Below are positions 14,825-22,972 of a DNA stretch of 64,000 nt, one piece after another. This DNA is from Amycolatopsis antarctica (GTDB lineage Bacteria; Actinomycetota; Actinomycetes; Mycobacteriales; Pseudonocardiaceae), in the NCBI RefSeq assembly GCF_002262875.1, contig NZ_NKYE01000001.1, positions 434,001 through 498,000 of the forward strand, read 5' to 3'. Numbering within the stretch: position 1 is the first letter of the stretch; every line of letters begins with the position of its first letter. The translations under genes and the position numbers were made by a program. A model generated the notes under the pieces. That model worked only from the letters and a program-made list of their open reading frames with translations. It did no database searches and was not told the origin of the DNA.

Positions 14825-15622
14825 TCAGTTCTCCAGCAGGGTGGCCAGCCCCGCGTCCGCGGCGGTGAGCAGCGCGGACGGGTCGGCGGCACCGGCGGGC
14901 GCCCAGAACGCGGCGTCCGGGGCGGCGTGCCGGGCGATCCGGGTCCCGTCCGCCCACGCGGCGTCGAAGGCCAGGTACCAGGAGTGCAGACAGGTACGGG
15001 TGGTGCTCTGCCGGTCGAACAGCGGGTCGCCTTCGATGGGGTGGCCGATCCACGCCAGGTGTACCCGGATCTGGTGCCTGCGCCCGGTGACCGGCCGCGC
15101 GACCAGCAGACTGTGTTCCCCGTCGGTCCACACCGTCGCGAACTCGGTGGTCGACGGGTAGGTCTTCACCTCGCTGAGGATCTCGGACGCCGGGACGCTC
15201 CAGGTGCCCTCGTGCTCGGTGATGCTGTCTCGCGGCGCGGCGATGCGGGTGCGTCCCTTGCGTCCGGCACTCAGTGGCAGGTCGATCCGGCCGCGCGCGG
15301 GCAGTCCGCTGGACCGGGTGAGCACCAGGTACGCCTTGCCCACGGTGCGCTTGTTGAACTGCCGGGTCAGGTCGCCGTGGTGACGGAGTTCCTTCGCGAA
15401 GAGGATGGCGCCGGAGGTGACCTTGTCGATGCGGTGCACGGCGAACAGTTCCTCGCCCGCGTCGCGGGCCAGCCGGACGAGGTCGGTGTCGTGCCGTTCG
15501 CCGAGTACCGAAACGCCGGTCGGCTTGTTCAGCAGCAGGGCGGCGTCGTCCTCGTAGAGCACCGCGCCCTCGCGGATGTCCGCCCAGGTCCTCTTGCCGC
15601 TCGCCACGGTTCCGCTAGCCAC
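14825..15622 (-). CDS. RluA-family RNA pseudouridine synthase
   Basis: A 265-residue enzyme that converts uridine in RNA to pseudouridine. The catalytic Asp66 is in HRIDKVTSG, and the C-terminal RHQIRVHLAWIGHPIEGDPLF is the standard second motif. There is no S4 RNA-binding domain, placing it with the short RluA-like stand-alone forms; target RNA (rRNA or tRNA) is unknown. The ORF opens with GTG 15622, but that codon touches the stem of the preceding gene's terminator, leaving no room for a leader. GTG 15607 may be used, or the message may be leaderless. It is downstream of the VOC gene on the same strand but separated by that hairpin. Confidence 0.85.
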   Translation of the reverse strand: MASGTVASGKRTWADIREGAVLYEDDAALLLNKPTGVSVLGERHDTDLVRLARDAGEELFAVHRIDKVTSGAILFAKELRHHGDLTRQFNKRTVGKAYLVLTRSSGLPARGRIDLPLSAGRKGRTRIAAPRDSITEHEGTWSVPASEILSEVKTYPSTTEFATVWTDGEHSLLVARPVTGRRHQIRVHLAWIGHPIEGDPLFDRQSTTRTCLHSWYLAFDAAWADGTRIARHAAPDAAFWAPAGAADPSALLTAADAGLATLLEN

Positions 15623-15655
15623 GCGAGGGCACGCTACCGGCAGCGTGCCCTCGCG
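15622..15655 (-). terminator. Hairpin terminator of the VOC gene
   Basis: Perfect 14-bp stem CGCGAGGGCACGCT/AGCGTGCCCTCGCG with a 6-base loop, 12 bases past the VOC stop and abutting the pseudouridine synthase start. Confidence 0.75.
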
Positions 15656-15667
15656 CGGCGGGCACGT

Positions 15668-16018
15668 TCAGCTCCCGGTCAGGCTTTCCACGAGGGTGAA
15701 CTGGTTGCCCTCCGGGTCGGCGACGGTGACGTAGTGGATGAAGCCGGGAACGGTGGTGCGCTCGGGGGTGTCGATCCCGGCCTCGCGCAGTGCGGCGATG
15801 TGCTCGTCGATGCTGGGCACCACCAGGCTCACCGAGGAGCGGCCGCCGCGTTCCGGATCGTGCACCACCTGGATCATCGCGCCCTCGCCGATGATCCACT
15901 CGGCGCAGTAGCCCGGCATGGGCACGGTGTCGGCGGGGCGGCCGAGTGCGCGTCCGTACCACTCCACGGCGGCGTCGTGGTCCTTCACCAGGATTCCGGC
16001 CATCAATGTCGTCGTCAT
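15668..16018 (-). CDS. VOC (glyoxalase/bleomycin-resistance) superfamily protein
   Basis: A compact 116-residue single VOC domain. The fold is recognised from GILVKDHDAAVEWYGRALG at the N-terminus, the central MIQVVHDPERGG, and the C-terminal VTVADPEGNQFTLVES, the classic end strand with its metal-ligand Glu. Such proteins act as metal-dependent isomerases, dioxygenases or drug-binding proteins; the specific reaction is not readable here. The ATG starts MTTTLMAG. It lies on the same strand as the ArsR/SRPBCC pair but is separated from it by a strong terminator, so it is probably a separate unit. A functional link to the SRPBCC protein is possible, as these families often sit together. Confidence 0.8.
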   Translation of the reverse strand: MTTTLMAGILVKDHDAAVEWYGRALGRPADTVPMPGYCAEWIIGEGAMIQVVHDPERGGRSSVSLVVPSIDEHIAALREAGIDTPERTTVPGFIHYVTVADPEGNQFTLVESLTGS

Positions 16019-16137
16019 CGTCGTCTCCGATCGTGTCGCGGCGCCCGTTACCGGGGCGCTCTGAACGGGACGTCGTGGCCGCTCGCGCCGTCTCGACATG
16101 GCCGGGTGGATTCTTTCGGACTTTCTCGGGCTGGGGG

Positions 16138-16178
16138 CCGTCGTGGGCGCGCGCGAGGGGGCAGCGCGCCCACGACGG
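16138..16178 (-). terminator. Hairpin terminator of the ArsR/SRPBCC operon
   Basis: Perfect 15-bp stem CCGTCGTGGGCGCGC/GCGCGCCCACGACGG with an 11-base loop, just past the SRPBCC stop at 16184. Confidence 0.75.
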
Positions 16179-16183
16179 ACGTC

Positions 16184-16672
16184 TCACAGCGAGCCGAGCA
16201 GCGCTTCGAGCTTGTCCATGCTCTGCGACCAGCCGCCCTCCATGCCGGAGGCGACCATGCCGTCGCGGTCCTGCACGGACTGGTAGATGGAACTGCCGGA
16301 GACGGTGGTCTTGCCGTTCTCCTCGGTCAGGGTCAGCGTTTCCAGTGCGATGTGGCCGGGCATGCCCTCGAACTCGAACGTCTGCACGATCCGCTCGCCC
16401 GGCGTGACCTGGTGGAACACGCCGTGGAAGCCGTACTCGGTGCCGTCGCCGTCGGTGTGCACGAAGCGCCAGTTGCCGCCCGCCCGCGCCTCCAGCGTCT
16501 CGACCACGGTGCTCAGCGCGTCCGGGCCCCACCAGCGGGTGACCAGTTCCGGGTCGGTGAAGGCCCGGTAGACCAGCTCGCGCGGCGCGTCGAACGCCCG
16601 CTCGGTGCGGATCTCGAACGAGCCGGGTTCGGCGGTGACGATGTTCTTCTTCTCGGTGGTGTCAGTGCTCAT
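16184..16672 (-). CDS. SRPBCC/AHSA1-family ligand-binding protein
   Basis: A 162-residue START-like fold protein of the AHSA1 (activator of Hsp90 ATPase homologue 1-like) group. Recognisable parts are RAFDAPRELVYRAFTDPELVTRWWGP, GGNWRFVHTDGDGTEYGFHGVF and the C-terminal GWSQSMDKLEALL. These proteins have a deep hydrophobic pocket, and in actinobacteria they are commonly encoded right after an ArsR regulator, as here. The start codon lies inside the ArsR gene (an 11-base overlap), so translation is coupled. The ligand or reaction is unknown. The pairing suggests the regulator controls this gene in response to a small molecule. Confidence 0.85.
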   Translation of the reverse strand: MSTDTTEKKNIVTAEPGSFEIRTERAFDAPRELVYRAFTDPELVTRWWGPDALSTVVETLEARAGGNWRFVHTDGDGTEYGFHGVFHQVTPGERIVQTFEFEGMPGHIALETLTLTEENGKTTVSGSSIYQSVQDRDGMVASGMEGGWSQSMDKLEALLGSL

Positions 16673-17042
16673 CGGTCTTCCCCTTGGTCTCGTGGTTCTT
16701 CGTGTTGCGGTCTTCTCGTTGCATCTCGTCGAGCAGGTCACCGAGCCGGTCGAGTCTGGCCTCGACCGTCTGCCGGTGGTGCTCCATCCACATCGCCGAA
16801 CTGATCAACGGCCGCGTCCGCAACCGGCATGGTCGCCGTTGGCCCTGCTTCTCGCGGGTGAGCAGTTCGGCCCGTTCCAGCACTTTCAGGTGCTTGGAGA
16901 TCGCCTGCGGGCTGACGGCGAAGCGCTCGGCCATCTCGTGCACGGTCGCCTCGTTCCCGGCCAGCAGGGTCAGGATCGCCCGTCTGGTCGGGTCCGCGAG
17001 CGCCGCGAACGTGTGGTTGAGCTGGTCCTCCGTCTGCCGCAC
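16662..17042 (-). CDS. ArsR-family winged-helix repressor
   Basis: A regulator of about 126 residues. The winged helix-turn-helix is HTFAALADPTRRAILTLLAG followed by VHEMAERFAVSPQAISKHLKVLERAELL, the usual ArsR/SmtB sequence of the non-metal (SRPBCC-linked) branch; no metal-binding Cys pair is present. GTG 17042 (MRQTEDQL) is chosen because AAAGGGGA lies at good distance. The frame stays open to a TTG at 17078, which would run through the operator. It is first in a two-gene operon with the SRPBCC gene and probably represses it and itself through the half-sites at 17056-17092. Confidence 0.85.
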   Translation of the reverse strand: MRQTEDQLNHTFAALADPTRRAILTLLAGNEATVHEMAERFAVSPQAISKHLKVLERAELLTREKQGQRRPCRLRTRPLISSAMWMEHHRQTVEARLDRLGDLLDEMQREDRNTKNHETKGKTDEH

Positions 17043-17055
17043 TACCGCGTCCCCT

Positions 17056-17092
17056 TTATCAACCGTTCCGTTTATCAACTGTAAGGTTGATA
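17056..17092. promoter_or_regulatory. Probable ArsR operator: three TTATCAAC-type half-sites
   Basis: TTATCAAC occurs at 17056-17063 and 17072-17079, and GTTGATA follows at 17086-17092. The last two form a perfect 7-bp inverted repeat with a 6-base spacer (TATCAAC-6-GTTGATA). It lies just ahead of the ArsR gene. Confidence 0.65.
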
Positions 17093-17128
17093 GTGCGGGC
17101 TGGTGTCGGCCGATGTCAAGGACCGGTG

Positions 17129-18400
17129 TCAGACGGGAGCCGCCGCTGGCGCTCCGGGGTCGTCGTCGCCCGGACGCCGCTCACCGTCGGCCCACGGATC
17201 CTCGTCCGGGACTCCGTGCTGGTGAACGGCCGGTGGGTTCTCGTCAGTGGCGTGGGTGCTCTCGGGCGGTACCGTGTCCTCGGCCGGAAGCACCGGACGT
17301 TCGAGGGTGCGGAATCTGGCGGCGAAGCCGTTCGCGTCCTCCATGCGGCCGATCGCGCGGAGACATTGCGCGATCCGTTCGGCGAACTGGTCACGCTCGG
17401 GGCTGCTTTCCTTCAACCCGACCAGATCCATCATCTCGGCCGCGACCTCGGCAACCGGTCGTGTGGATACCGGCTGGGTGAAAGTGAAGGCTGCCTGTCC
17501 GGCCGGGCCGGCGGGTTCCTCGACGGTCGCCACGGATTCGTGCTGTTGCGTCCAGTGTGTTTCGGATCCGCCGAGGTAGGGCTGGAACAGGTTGGGCACA
17601 GCCGCGTTGTTCGCCGCTGCCGTCAGTTCTGCCAGTGGACCGATGTGCGCGACGGTGTTCTCCACATCGTGCCGATCCTGCGCCAACCACCACACGACGG
17701 CACTACCGGTGTCGCTGAGCACGTCCTCGGCTAGGTACTTGCGTTTCTCGATCTCGTGCGCCCGTTCGCATTCCCAGACGGCCACGTCCTTGGTGGTGCT
17801 GGTGAACAACTCGATTCGCTGGCGATCCTCGGGGGTCAGTTCGAGCGAGACGTCGGCGGCCGCCGCCTCGACGAGCCCCGCCGGTTCCACGCGGAACTCG
17901 CCGAGCACACTGTTCAGCCGGTGCCGGACCCGGGTGTAGTCCTGCGGTGTCTCCTCGCGGGCGACCTCCTGGGCACGGTGGACGATCGCGTGGACCGCCT
18001 GCCTGGCGAGATCGGCGTGGGTGACCCGGCGAGTGTTCGGGCCGGGACGCCACCAGACCGTGGCCGAGAAGACGAACCGGTAGTCGGCGGTCGCACTGCT
18101 CAGTTCGGTGGTGGGGACGGTGGCCTGCTCGAAGCGAACCGGTTCGGGTTCCAGCTCGGGCTGGGGTTCGGCCATTGGCTGCGGGACCGGCACCTGCCAC
18201 ATCATGCGCCCCGCGAGATCGCGTTCGTACCGTGCGCGTGCGTCCAGCCGCCTGCGCTGGAGCAGGACCAGCGCGAGGGCTACGAGTATCAGCAGCGTCC
18301 ACAGCCAGAACGGCCAGTCCAGGGTGAGTCCGAGTGTCAGCGGAACGGCGACCGCGCAAGCTGCCAGCACGGCGAGCATCGTCTTGTCCGGGTTCGTCAT
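17129..18400 (-). CDS. Membrane-anchored protein of the TIR/P-loop operon, function unknown
   Basis: A 423-residue protein with two closely spaced N-terminal membrane segments (about 9-26 and 29-46) ended by RRRLDARARYERD, then an acidic Pro/Glu-rich linker (about 70-95). A large cytosolic part follows. It begins with a beta-rich stretch (YRFVFSATVWWRP), continues with a helical region rich in Arg, Glu and Ala (about 130-260), and ends in a long disordered Pro/Asp-rich tail. The order of membrane anchor, mixed domain and helical segment is reminiscent of SPFH/band-7 proteins, but no diagnostic motif was found. It is last of four co-directional genes, 15 bp after the large P-loop gene. It may be the membrane target or anchor of that system; I do not recognise it. 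Confidence 0.65.
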   Translation of the reverse strand: MTNPDKTMLAVLAACAVAVPLTLGLTLDWPFWLWTLLILVALALVLLQRRRLDARARYERDLAGRMMWQVPVPQPMAEPQPELEPEPVRFEQATVPTTELSSATADYRFVFSATVWWRPGPNTRRVTHADLARQAVHAIVHRAQEVAREETPQDYTRVRHRLNSVLGEFRVEPAGLVEAAAADVSLELTPEDRQRIELFTSTTKDVAVWECERAHEIEKRKYLAEDVLSDTGSAVVWWLAQDRHDVENTVAHIGPLAELTAAANNAAVPNLFQPYLGGSETHWTQQHESVATVEEPAGPAGQAAFTFTQPVSTRPVAEVAAEMMDLVGLKESSPERDQFAERIAQCLRAIGRMEDANGFAARFRTLERPVLPAEDTVPPESTHATDENPPAVHQHGVPDEDPWADGERRPGDDDPGAPAAAPV

Positions 18401-18415
18401 CGTGGGTCCTTTCGA

Positions 18416-20437
18416 TCAGTGAAGCGAAGTCACGGGGGTGATGCCCTGCGCCTCGTCGATGAACGCGTGCAGTCGGGAGGCCAGCGGGATGCGCGCGGAA
18501 TGGTCGGTGGGGTCACCGAGCGCCCAGTCCCGCCCGGCCGCGTAGATCTCGGCCAGCAGCGCGAAGTCCGTCTCGGCACCGTCCACGACGATGCGCAGGA
18601 GTTGGTTCTGTTCGCCGAGGTTGTAGTCGCCGGACCGCAACGCGCCGAGCCACTCGCACAGTCGCGCGCGCCAGGGAATGTGCACGGGCGCGCGCATCGC
18701 GTCGGACCAGCCACGGACGAGCTGTTGCCGAATGGTCGACTCGGCGAGGAAGGGCCTGCTCCCGTCGGCTCGGCGCAGCAGGCGGCGTGGTGTGGCCAGG
18801 TCGAAGAACAGGTGGATGTCGGCCGGCCAGCGATTTCCGACCCGGTAATGGAAAAGCCGGTCGAGCATCCTGCGGAACAACCGGCCGTCGCTGTCGACCA
18901 GGGCGAGCAAAGCCTCCACCGCGTGCGGATTCGTGTGCTTCTCGCGGTTCTTGCTCAGATAGTGCAGCCGGACGAGGGCCTGTTCCGGGTAGGTCGGCGC
19001 GATCACCTGGGCGCACAGCTCGATGAGCATCCCGGCGAACGTCTCGGAGATACTCCGGTCGAGCGACCGGTCGTAGATCTCCTTACGGAAGAATCGGCCG
19101 TGTCGTTCGTCGTCCAGGCCGATGGCCAGCAGTCGGCGTGCGTGCTCGACAAGGGGCGCCTGCGGTTCGTTAATCCACTTCTTCGCCAGTTGCAGCAGAT
19201 CTTTCGGGCGGTCCACCCGCAGGCATTCCGTGGCGGTGGAAGTGACCAGGCGGACCCGGTCGGCCGGAAGCAGATCCGTGTAGTGGATGACCCGGTCGGT
19301 CCATTCCCGGAAACCGTCCCGTAGGTCGGGGTGGTTGTTCCAGAAGTGCACGCGCACCGCGTCGCCGTAACCAGGCTTGTCGAAACCGACGTTCCGGAAC
19401 TCGTCCGGCCGTGCGCCCAGCGCCGTGAGCTGGCCGGTGAACGCGTCCCGTTCCAGCTTCGGCGTGTCCTGTTCCGGATGGCTGGTGATCGTGAGCAGAT
19501 CTTTTGCCGCGTGGAAGACGACGTCGGCATGTGCGCCTTCGAGCATCGCCACGGTGAACAGCAGGGCCCGTTGTCGTCCGTCCGGTTGGTTGGTTACCGC
19601 TTTGTCGACCTCGGCGGTCCGGTCGGTGTTCAACTCCAGCGCCTGAGCCAGAGCTGCCGGGAGACGGTCCCGGATGCTGCCGGAATCGGTGACCGTCTTT
19701 TCTAGTTCCGCGTAAGTCAATCGGGCGAGGTGCGCCACCGATCGCATCGGCGCGGTGGCGAGGTACTCCGCCACCGCCGGCTCCAGTCGCTGGCCGAGGC
19801 TTTCGCGGATCATGTCCCGCAGCGCGTCGTCCCGTCGGCCCTCGGCCGATAGGTGCCTGCGCAGGACCAACTGCGGATCGGGTCGCCCAAGGGCCACGGT
19901 GTGCCGACGTAGATCCTGCGCGGTCTCCGGTTCCAGTTCCGATCTGATCACCACGACCAGTCGGGCGCCGGTGCCCGCCGCCGTCTCGTTGTTGATCGTG
20001 GCCCGGAACGTTGGCAGATAGCGTTGGTATGCCTGATGAGTCTTGGTGTCAGCGGCGGAAAGATCGAGTAGCAGTAGGTCACCGGGAGAGACTTTGTCCG
20101 GGTCGATGTTGAGATCGTCCTGCTCGACGAGTTTGTCCGACAAGAGGTGGAACCTGTGTGTCCGGTCAGCGTGGGCACGTAGCAGCATCCGCGCTGCCGA
20201 GGTGGTTCCGGTGCCTGGTCTCCCGTGCACGATCACGATGTCGTCCGCGGCCAGCATGGCCTGGGCGGTACCGAAGTGTTCCGGTGGTTCGAAGCGGCGA
20301 TGCAGCCAGGCGAGGTCGTTGTCGTGCAGGCTCCGGCGTGCGCTCCGCAGCGGTGTCCGGTCGTCAGTGCCGAGGTAGTAGTTGTTCGTCTGCTGGACCC
20401 TCGGTGCTCCGGCCATGTCCTCCTGTTCCGTGGTCAT
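18416..20437 (-). CDS. Large P-loop (STAND-like) NTPase-fold protein, conflict-system sensor candidate
   Basis: A 673-residue protein. Residues 1-23 form a short N-terminal arm ending in QQTNNYYLG. The P-loop domain follows, with GRPGTGTTS at 72-80 and a Walker B-like DLLLLDLSAAD at 120-130. The invariant P-loop lysine is replaced by Thr (codon ACC), so ATP hydrolysis may be weak or lost. The remainder is helical, with Arg- and Leu-rich repeats (DLLQLAKKWIN, EQALVRLHYLSKN) like the sensor arms of STAND proteins. Its ATG overlaps the TIR gene stop (ATGA), so the two are made together. In bacterial NLR-like systems such a protein detects a trigger and activates a linked TIR effector; that role is inferred. 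Confidence 0.75.
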   Translation of the reverse strand: MTTEQEDMAGAPRVQQTNNYYLGTDDRTPLRSARRSLHDNDLAWLHRRFEPPEHFGTAQAMLAADDIVIVHGRPGTGTTSAARMLLRAHADRTHRFHLLSDKLVEQDDLNIDPDKVSPGDLLLLDLSAADTKTHQAYQRYLPTFRATINNETAAGTGARLVVVIRSELEPETAQDLRRHTVALGRPDPQLVLRRHLSAEGRRDDALRDMIRESLGQRLEPAVAEYLATAPMRSVAHLARLTYAELEKTVTDSGSIRDRLPAALAQALELNTDRTAEVDKAVTNQPDGRQRALLFTVAMLEGAHADVVFHAAKDLLTITSHPEQDTPKLERDAFTGQLTALGARPDEFRNVGFDKPGYGDAVRVHFWNNHPDLRDGFREWTDRVIHYTDLLPADRVRLVTSTATECLRVDRPKDLLQLAKKWINEPQAPLVEHARRLLAIGLDDERHGRFFRKEIYDRSLDRSISETFAGMLIELCAQVIAPTYPEQALVRLHYLSKNREKHTNPHAVEALLALVDSDGRLFRRMLDRLFHYRVGNRWPADIHLFFDLATPRRLLRRADGSRPFLAESTIRQQLVRGWSDAMRAPVHIPWRARLCEWLGALRSGDYNLGEQNQLLRIVVDGAETDFALLAEIYAAGRDWALGDPTDHSARIPLASRLHAFIDEAQGITPVTSLH

Positions 20438-21219
20438 CGCGAATCGTCCCCACTGCCGGTGGAATCGGTGCCCTCGTGCCGGCGGTCCGTGCCGGTATTG
20501 ATGTTGTGCGCGTTGTTGAAAGTGCCGGAACCGGTATTGGCCGGGCCGTTGTACTGCGACCCGCCGAACGTCGTCGTCGGGTTGTTGAAGATGCCGGAAC
20601 CCGTGTTCGCCGGGCCGTTGTACTGCGGCCCCACTACGTACTGGCCGGAGCCGGTGATGATCGTTCCAGTACCCGCCAGCGGGCCGAGGTCCTCAGCGGG
20701 CGGCCGGACGGGTTCGGTTGCCTGTCCGGCCTTGTCCGCTCGTCGATCGATCAGTTGCGGGATCAACGAAACCAGATCGCGCGCAATCCGGTCGAGACAG
20801 GAATCGGCCTGACGGTGCTGATACTCCCGATACTGCTGGTTCGCCAGCTTTTTCAATGGCGGAGGGAGGCGGTCGGCCCGAAGCATGCCCTTGGCGTCCT
20901 CGTGGATCACCGGGATCACCGGTATTCCGTTGTCCAGGGCCAGCCGCAGTTCCTGGTGTACCCAGTCCTTCGGGTTGCCGATCTTGGGTTTACCATTCTC
21001 GCCGGGCATGGTGAACCAGGTGGGACCGATGACGGCCAGTAGGGCATCGCTGCGCATGACTCCCCGCCGCAGTTCCATCTCGAAGTCGTGACCCACCCGG
21101 ATGGAGCGGTGATCGAGGAAGACAAGTTCCTTGCCGAACCTGTCCCGCAGGTCGCGTTCGAGCACGGTCGCTAGGTCCTGGGCGTCACCGGTTCGGTAGT
21201 TGATAAATATTTTGGGCAT
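20434..21219 (-). CDS. TIR-domain protein with C-terminal Asn/Gly-rich repeats
   Basis: A 261-residue protein with an N-terminal TIR domain (about 3-110): IFINYRTGD (box 1), VFLDHRSIRVGHDFEMEL, SDALLAVIGPTWF, and DWVHQELRLAL, in which Glu90 sits where TIR NADases have their catalytic glutamate. Residues 180-245 are low complexity and include two near-identical 15-residue units, QYNGPANTGSGIFNN (199-213) and QYNGPANTGSGTFNN (222-236). Such tails are typical of self-assembling or adaptor motifs. AGGAGGGG nine bases before the ATG gives a strong ribosome site. Bacterial TIR proteins deplete NAD during phage defence; here the partner would be the downstream P-loop protein. Confidence 0.85.
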   Translation of the reverse strand: MPKIFINYRTGDAQDLATVLERDLRDRFGKELVFLDHRSIRVGHDFEMELRRGVMRSDALLAVIGPTWFTMPGENGKPKIGNPKDWVHQELRLALDNGIPVIPVIHEDAKGMLRADRLPPPLKKLANQQYREYQHRQADSCLDRIARDLVSLIPQLIDRRADKAGQATEPVRPPAEDLGPLAGTGTIITGSGQYVVGPQYNGPANTGSGIFNNPTTTFGGSQYNGPANTGSGTFNNAHNINTGTDRRHEGTDSTGSGDDSR

Positions 21220-21262
21220 GTCAAATATCCCCTCCTGATGGTGTTCTTCGACGTCGAATCGA

Positions 21263-22555
21263 CTATTCGCTGTCGACGGTCAATTCCGCCACGATCCGCG
21301 GATAGATTTCGCGGACCGCGGGATGTGTCTGGTGCCGGGAAAGTGTCCGAAGCAGACGTCGCAGGTCTGTTTCCACCGTCGCCGAACCGACCACGGACAC
21401 CGCTCCGAACAAGGACGACACGATGTCGCAGGCGGATTCGATCTCGTTGATCGACGCGTGCGCCAGCGCCCTGCGCACGCCGTACCGAGCCTGCGTGCGC
21501 AGGGCGTGATCCGGGATGCGCGTCACCTGACGATCCAGCTCGTCTGCGGCCTCGCGTGGACGACCGAGGTCGAGCAGGCACCAGCCGTTGGCCATCGCCG
21601 CCGGATCGTCGAGATTGCTGGTTCCCAGGATGGGCGTTGCCGGGTCGCTGCGCTCCGCCGCGCGTTGCAGCAACCTGCGGGCGCGGTCCAGCGATCGCAT
21701 GCAGGCGTTGTAGTCCCCGGCCAGCGCATACCCCTGCGCTTCCTGCTGCGCCGCCAGGCCGCTGATCCGCGGGGGCGCGGCACCGCGTTCCTGCGCCTGC
21801 CGTGCCAGCCGGATCGTCTGCTTCGCGTCGTCGCGGTAGAAGCTGACCAGAGCCCGGCGTACCAGCGCGTACCCGGCCAGATCGGAGTCACCACCCGCCT
21901 CGGCCATCTCGACGGCACGGTCGGTCCACCAGACCGCGCCGCGTTCGTCCCCGGACTCCTGGGTCATCCAGCCCGCGTACTCGGCGAACCGGGAGCTGAG
22001 CCGGAGGATCTCCCGGCGTTCCGTCGCCGTCGCCTGGGCACCGAGCGAACGCAGGGTGTGTGTCTGCGCCACCAGGCCCGGAAGAACTACTCCGGGGCTC
22101 GCGGACTGGCCCAGCACGCGAAGCTGGTCGAAGTGGTCCCGAAAGACCTTGATCGCCACGTTCCGCTCGGCCTGTGCCGCCGGTGCCGTGCCCAGACCGA
22201 AGCCGAGCGCGGCCCCACCACCGAGGGCGAGTGCTTCACGGCGGGCCATCGGACGGAACCAGCTTCTGCCATCGGGGGCCAGGTTCATCGCCCACACCTG
22301 CCCGTCGTCCGGCGTGTCTGGTAGTGGCCGTTCCGGTGCCGGTGACGTGAGCAGCGCGGACAGCACACCGCCGGTGCCGAGTTCCGCGTCGCAGCGCCGG
22401 GCGAGGTCGGATTGCAGGGCCTTGTGGCCGTTCTCGATCTTGCTGAGATAACCCTTGCTGTAGTGCACGGCGTCCGCGAGCTGGGACAACGAGATCCCGG
22501 CCGCGACGCGCACGCGTCGTAGTTCCGCCCCGAATCCGGCCTGACGCTCCCGCAC
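21263..22555 (-). CDS. XRE-family regulator with C-terminal TPR-like region
   Basis: A 430-residue protein. Residues 5-60 are an XRE helix-turn-helix (FGAELRRVRVAAGISLSQLADAV with HYSKGYLSKIENG). An Ala/Gly-rich stretch at about 125-145 is followed by a long array of helical hairpins (about 150-420) resembling tetratricopeptide repeats, with WWTDRAVEMAEAGGDSDLAGYAL and similar pairs. This form is common in Streptomyces and Pseudonocardiaceae. GTG 22555 is chosen because GGAGGGGAAC lies directly upstream; the frame's extra 38 residues beyond it look non-coding. It is the first of four co-directional genes, 43 bp before the TIR gene, and probably regulates that operon or senses a signal for it. 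Confidence 0.8.
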   Translation of the reverse strand: MRERQAGFGAELRRVRVAAGISLSQLADAVHYSKGYLSKIENGHKALQSDLARRCDAELGTGGVLSALLTSPAPERPLPDTPDDGQVWAMNLAPDGRSWFRPMARREALALGGGAALGFGLGTAPAAQAERNVAIKVFRDHFDQLRVLGQSASPGVVLPGLVAQTHTLRSLGAQATATERREILRLSSRFAEYAGWMTQESGDERGAVWWTDRAVEMAEAGGDSDLAGYALVRRALVSFYRDDAKQTIRLARQAQERGAAPPRISGLAAQQEAQGYALAGDYNACMRSLDRARRLLQRAAERSDPATPILGTSNLDDPAAMANGWCLLDLGRPREAADELDRQVTRIPDHALRTQARYGVRRALAHASINEIESACDIVSSLFGAVSVVGSATVETDLRRLLRTLSRHQTHPAVREIYPRIVAELTVDSE

Positions 22556-22705
22556 GTTCCCCTCCAGGTTTCCCGTTGCCCGTTGCTCCGGCGCACGGGA
22601 AACCCCTCGTTCCCGGACGGCGCGGCGAGCACGCTGAACAGTGAACACGAAAGGTGCCCGGACGGGCACCGTAAGTCACTCATTCGCCACGAATGGAGGC
22701 AGGAC

Positions 22706-22972
22706 ATGGCTGCGGGAACACATGGCCACGGCACGGGTGCCGGACGGCGCGGAGCGCGAGCCCGCCGGGCGCTACTAGCGGGGGTCCTCACGGTGAAGGC
22801 CGTTAGGGAGGTGTCGTCAGCGCTGGTACGGCTAGTCGTGGAAAGGCCGGAGATCGGCCTGTGTGTCGTCATCCTTGCCTGCCTCGTCGTCCGGTGGTCG
22901 GTGTGTCGGGTCCGGGCCGTGCCGGACTCCTTGACGACGGATTCTGACGAGCAAGTGACGACACGTCGTTAG
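22706..22972 (+). CDS. Small membrane protein, unknown
   Basis: An 88-residue reading frame divergent from the XRE gene. It starts with a basic, Ala/Gly/Arg-rich head (residues 1-40) followed by one clear membrane helix (IGLCVVILACLVVRWSVC, about 50-67) and a polar tail. GGAGGCAGG precedes the ATG at a good distance, which is the main reason to accept the gene. No family was recognised. It might be a small partner of the neighbouring conflict operon or an independent hypothetical. The gene is followed by repeat-rich, gene-free DNA. Confidence 0.5.
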   Translation: MAAGTHGHGTGAGRRGARARRALLAGVLTVKAVREVSSALVRLVVERPEIGLCVVILACLVVRWSVCRVRAVPDSLTTDSDEQVTTRR

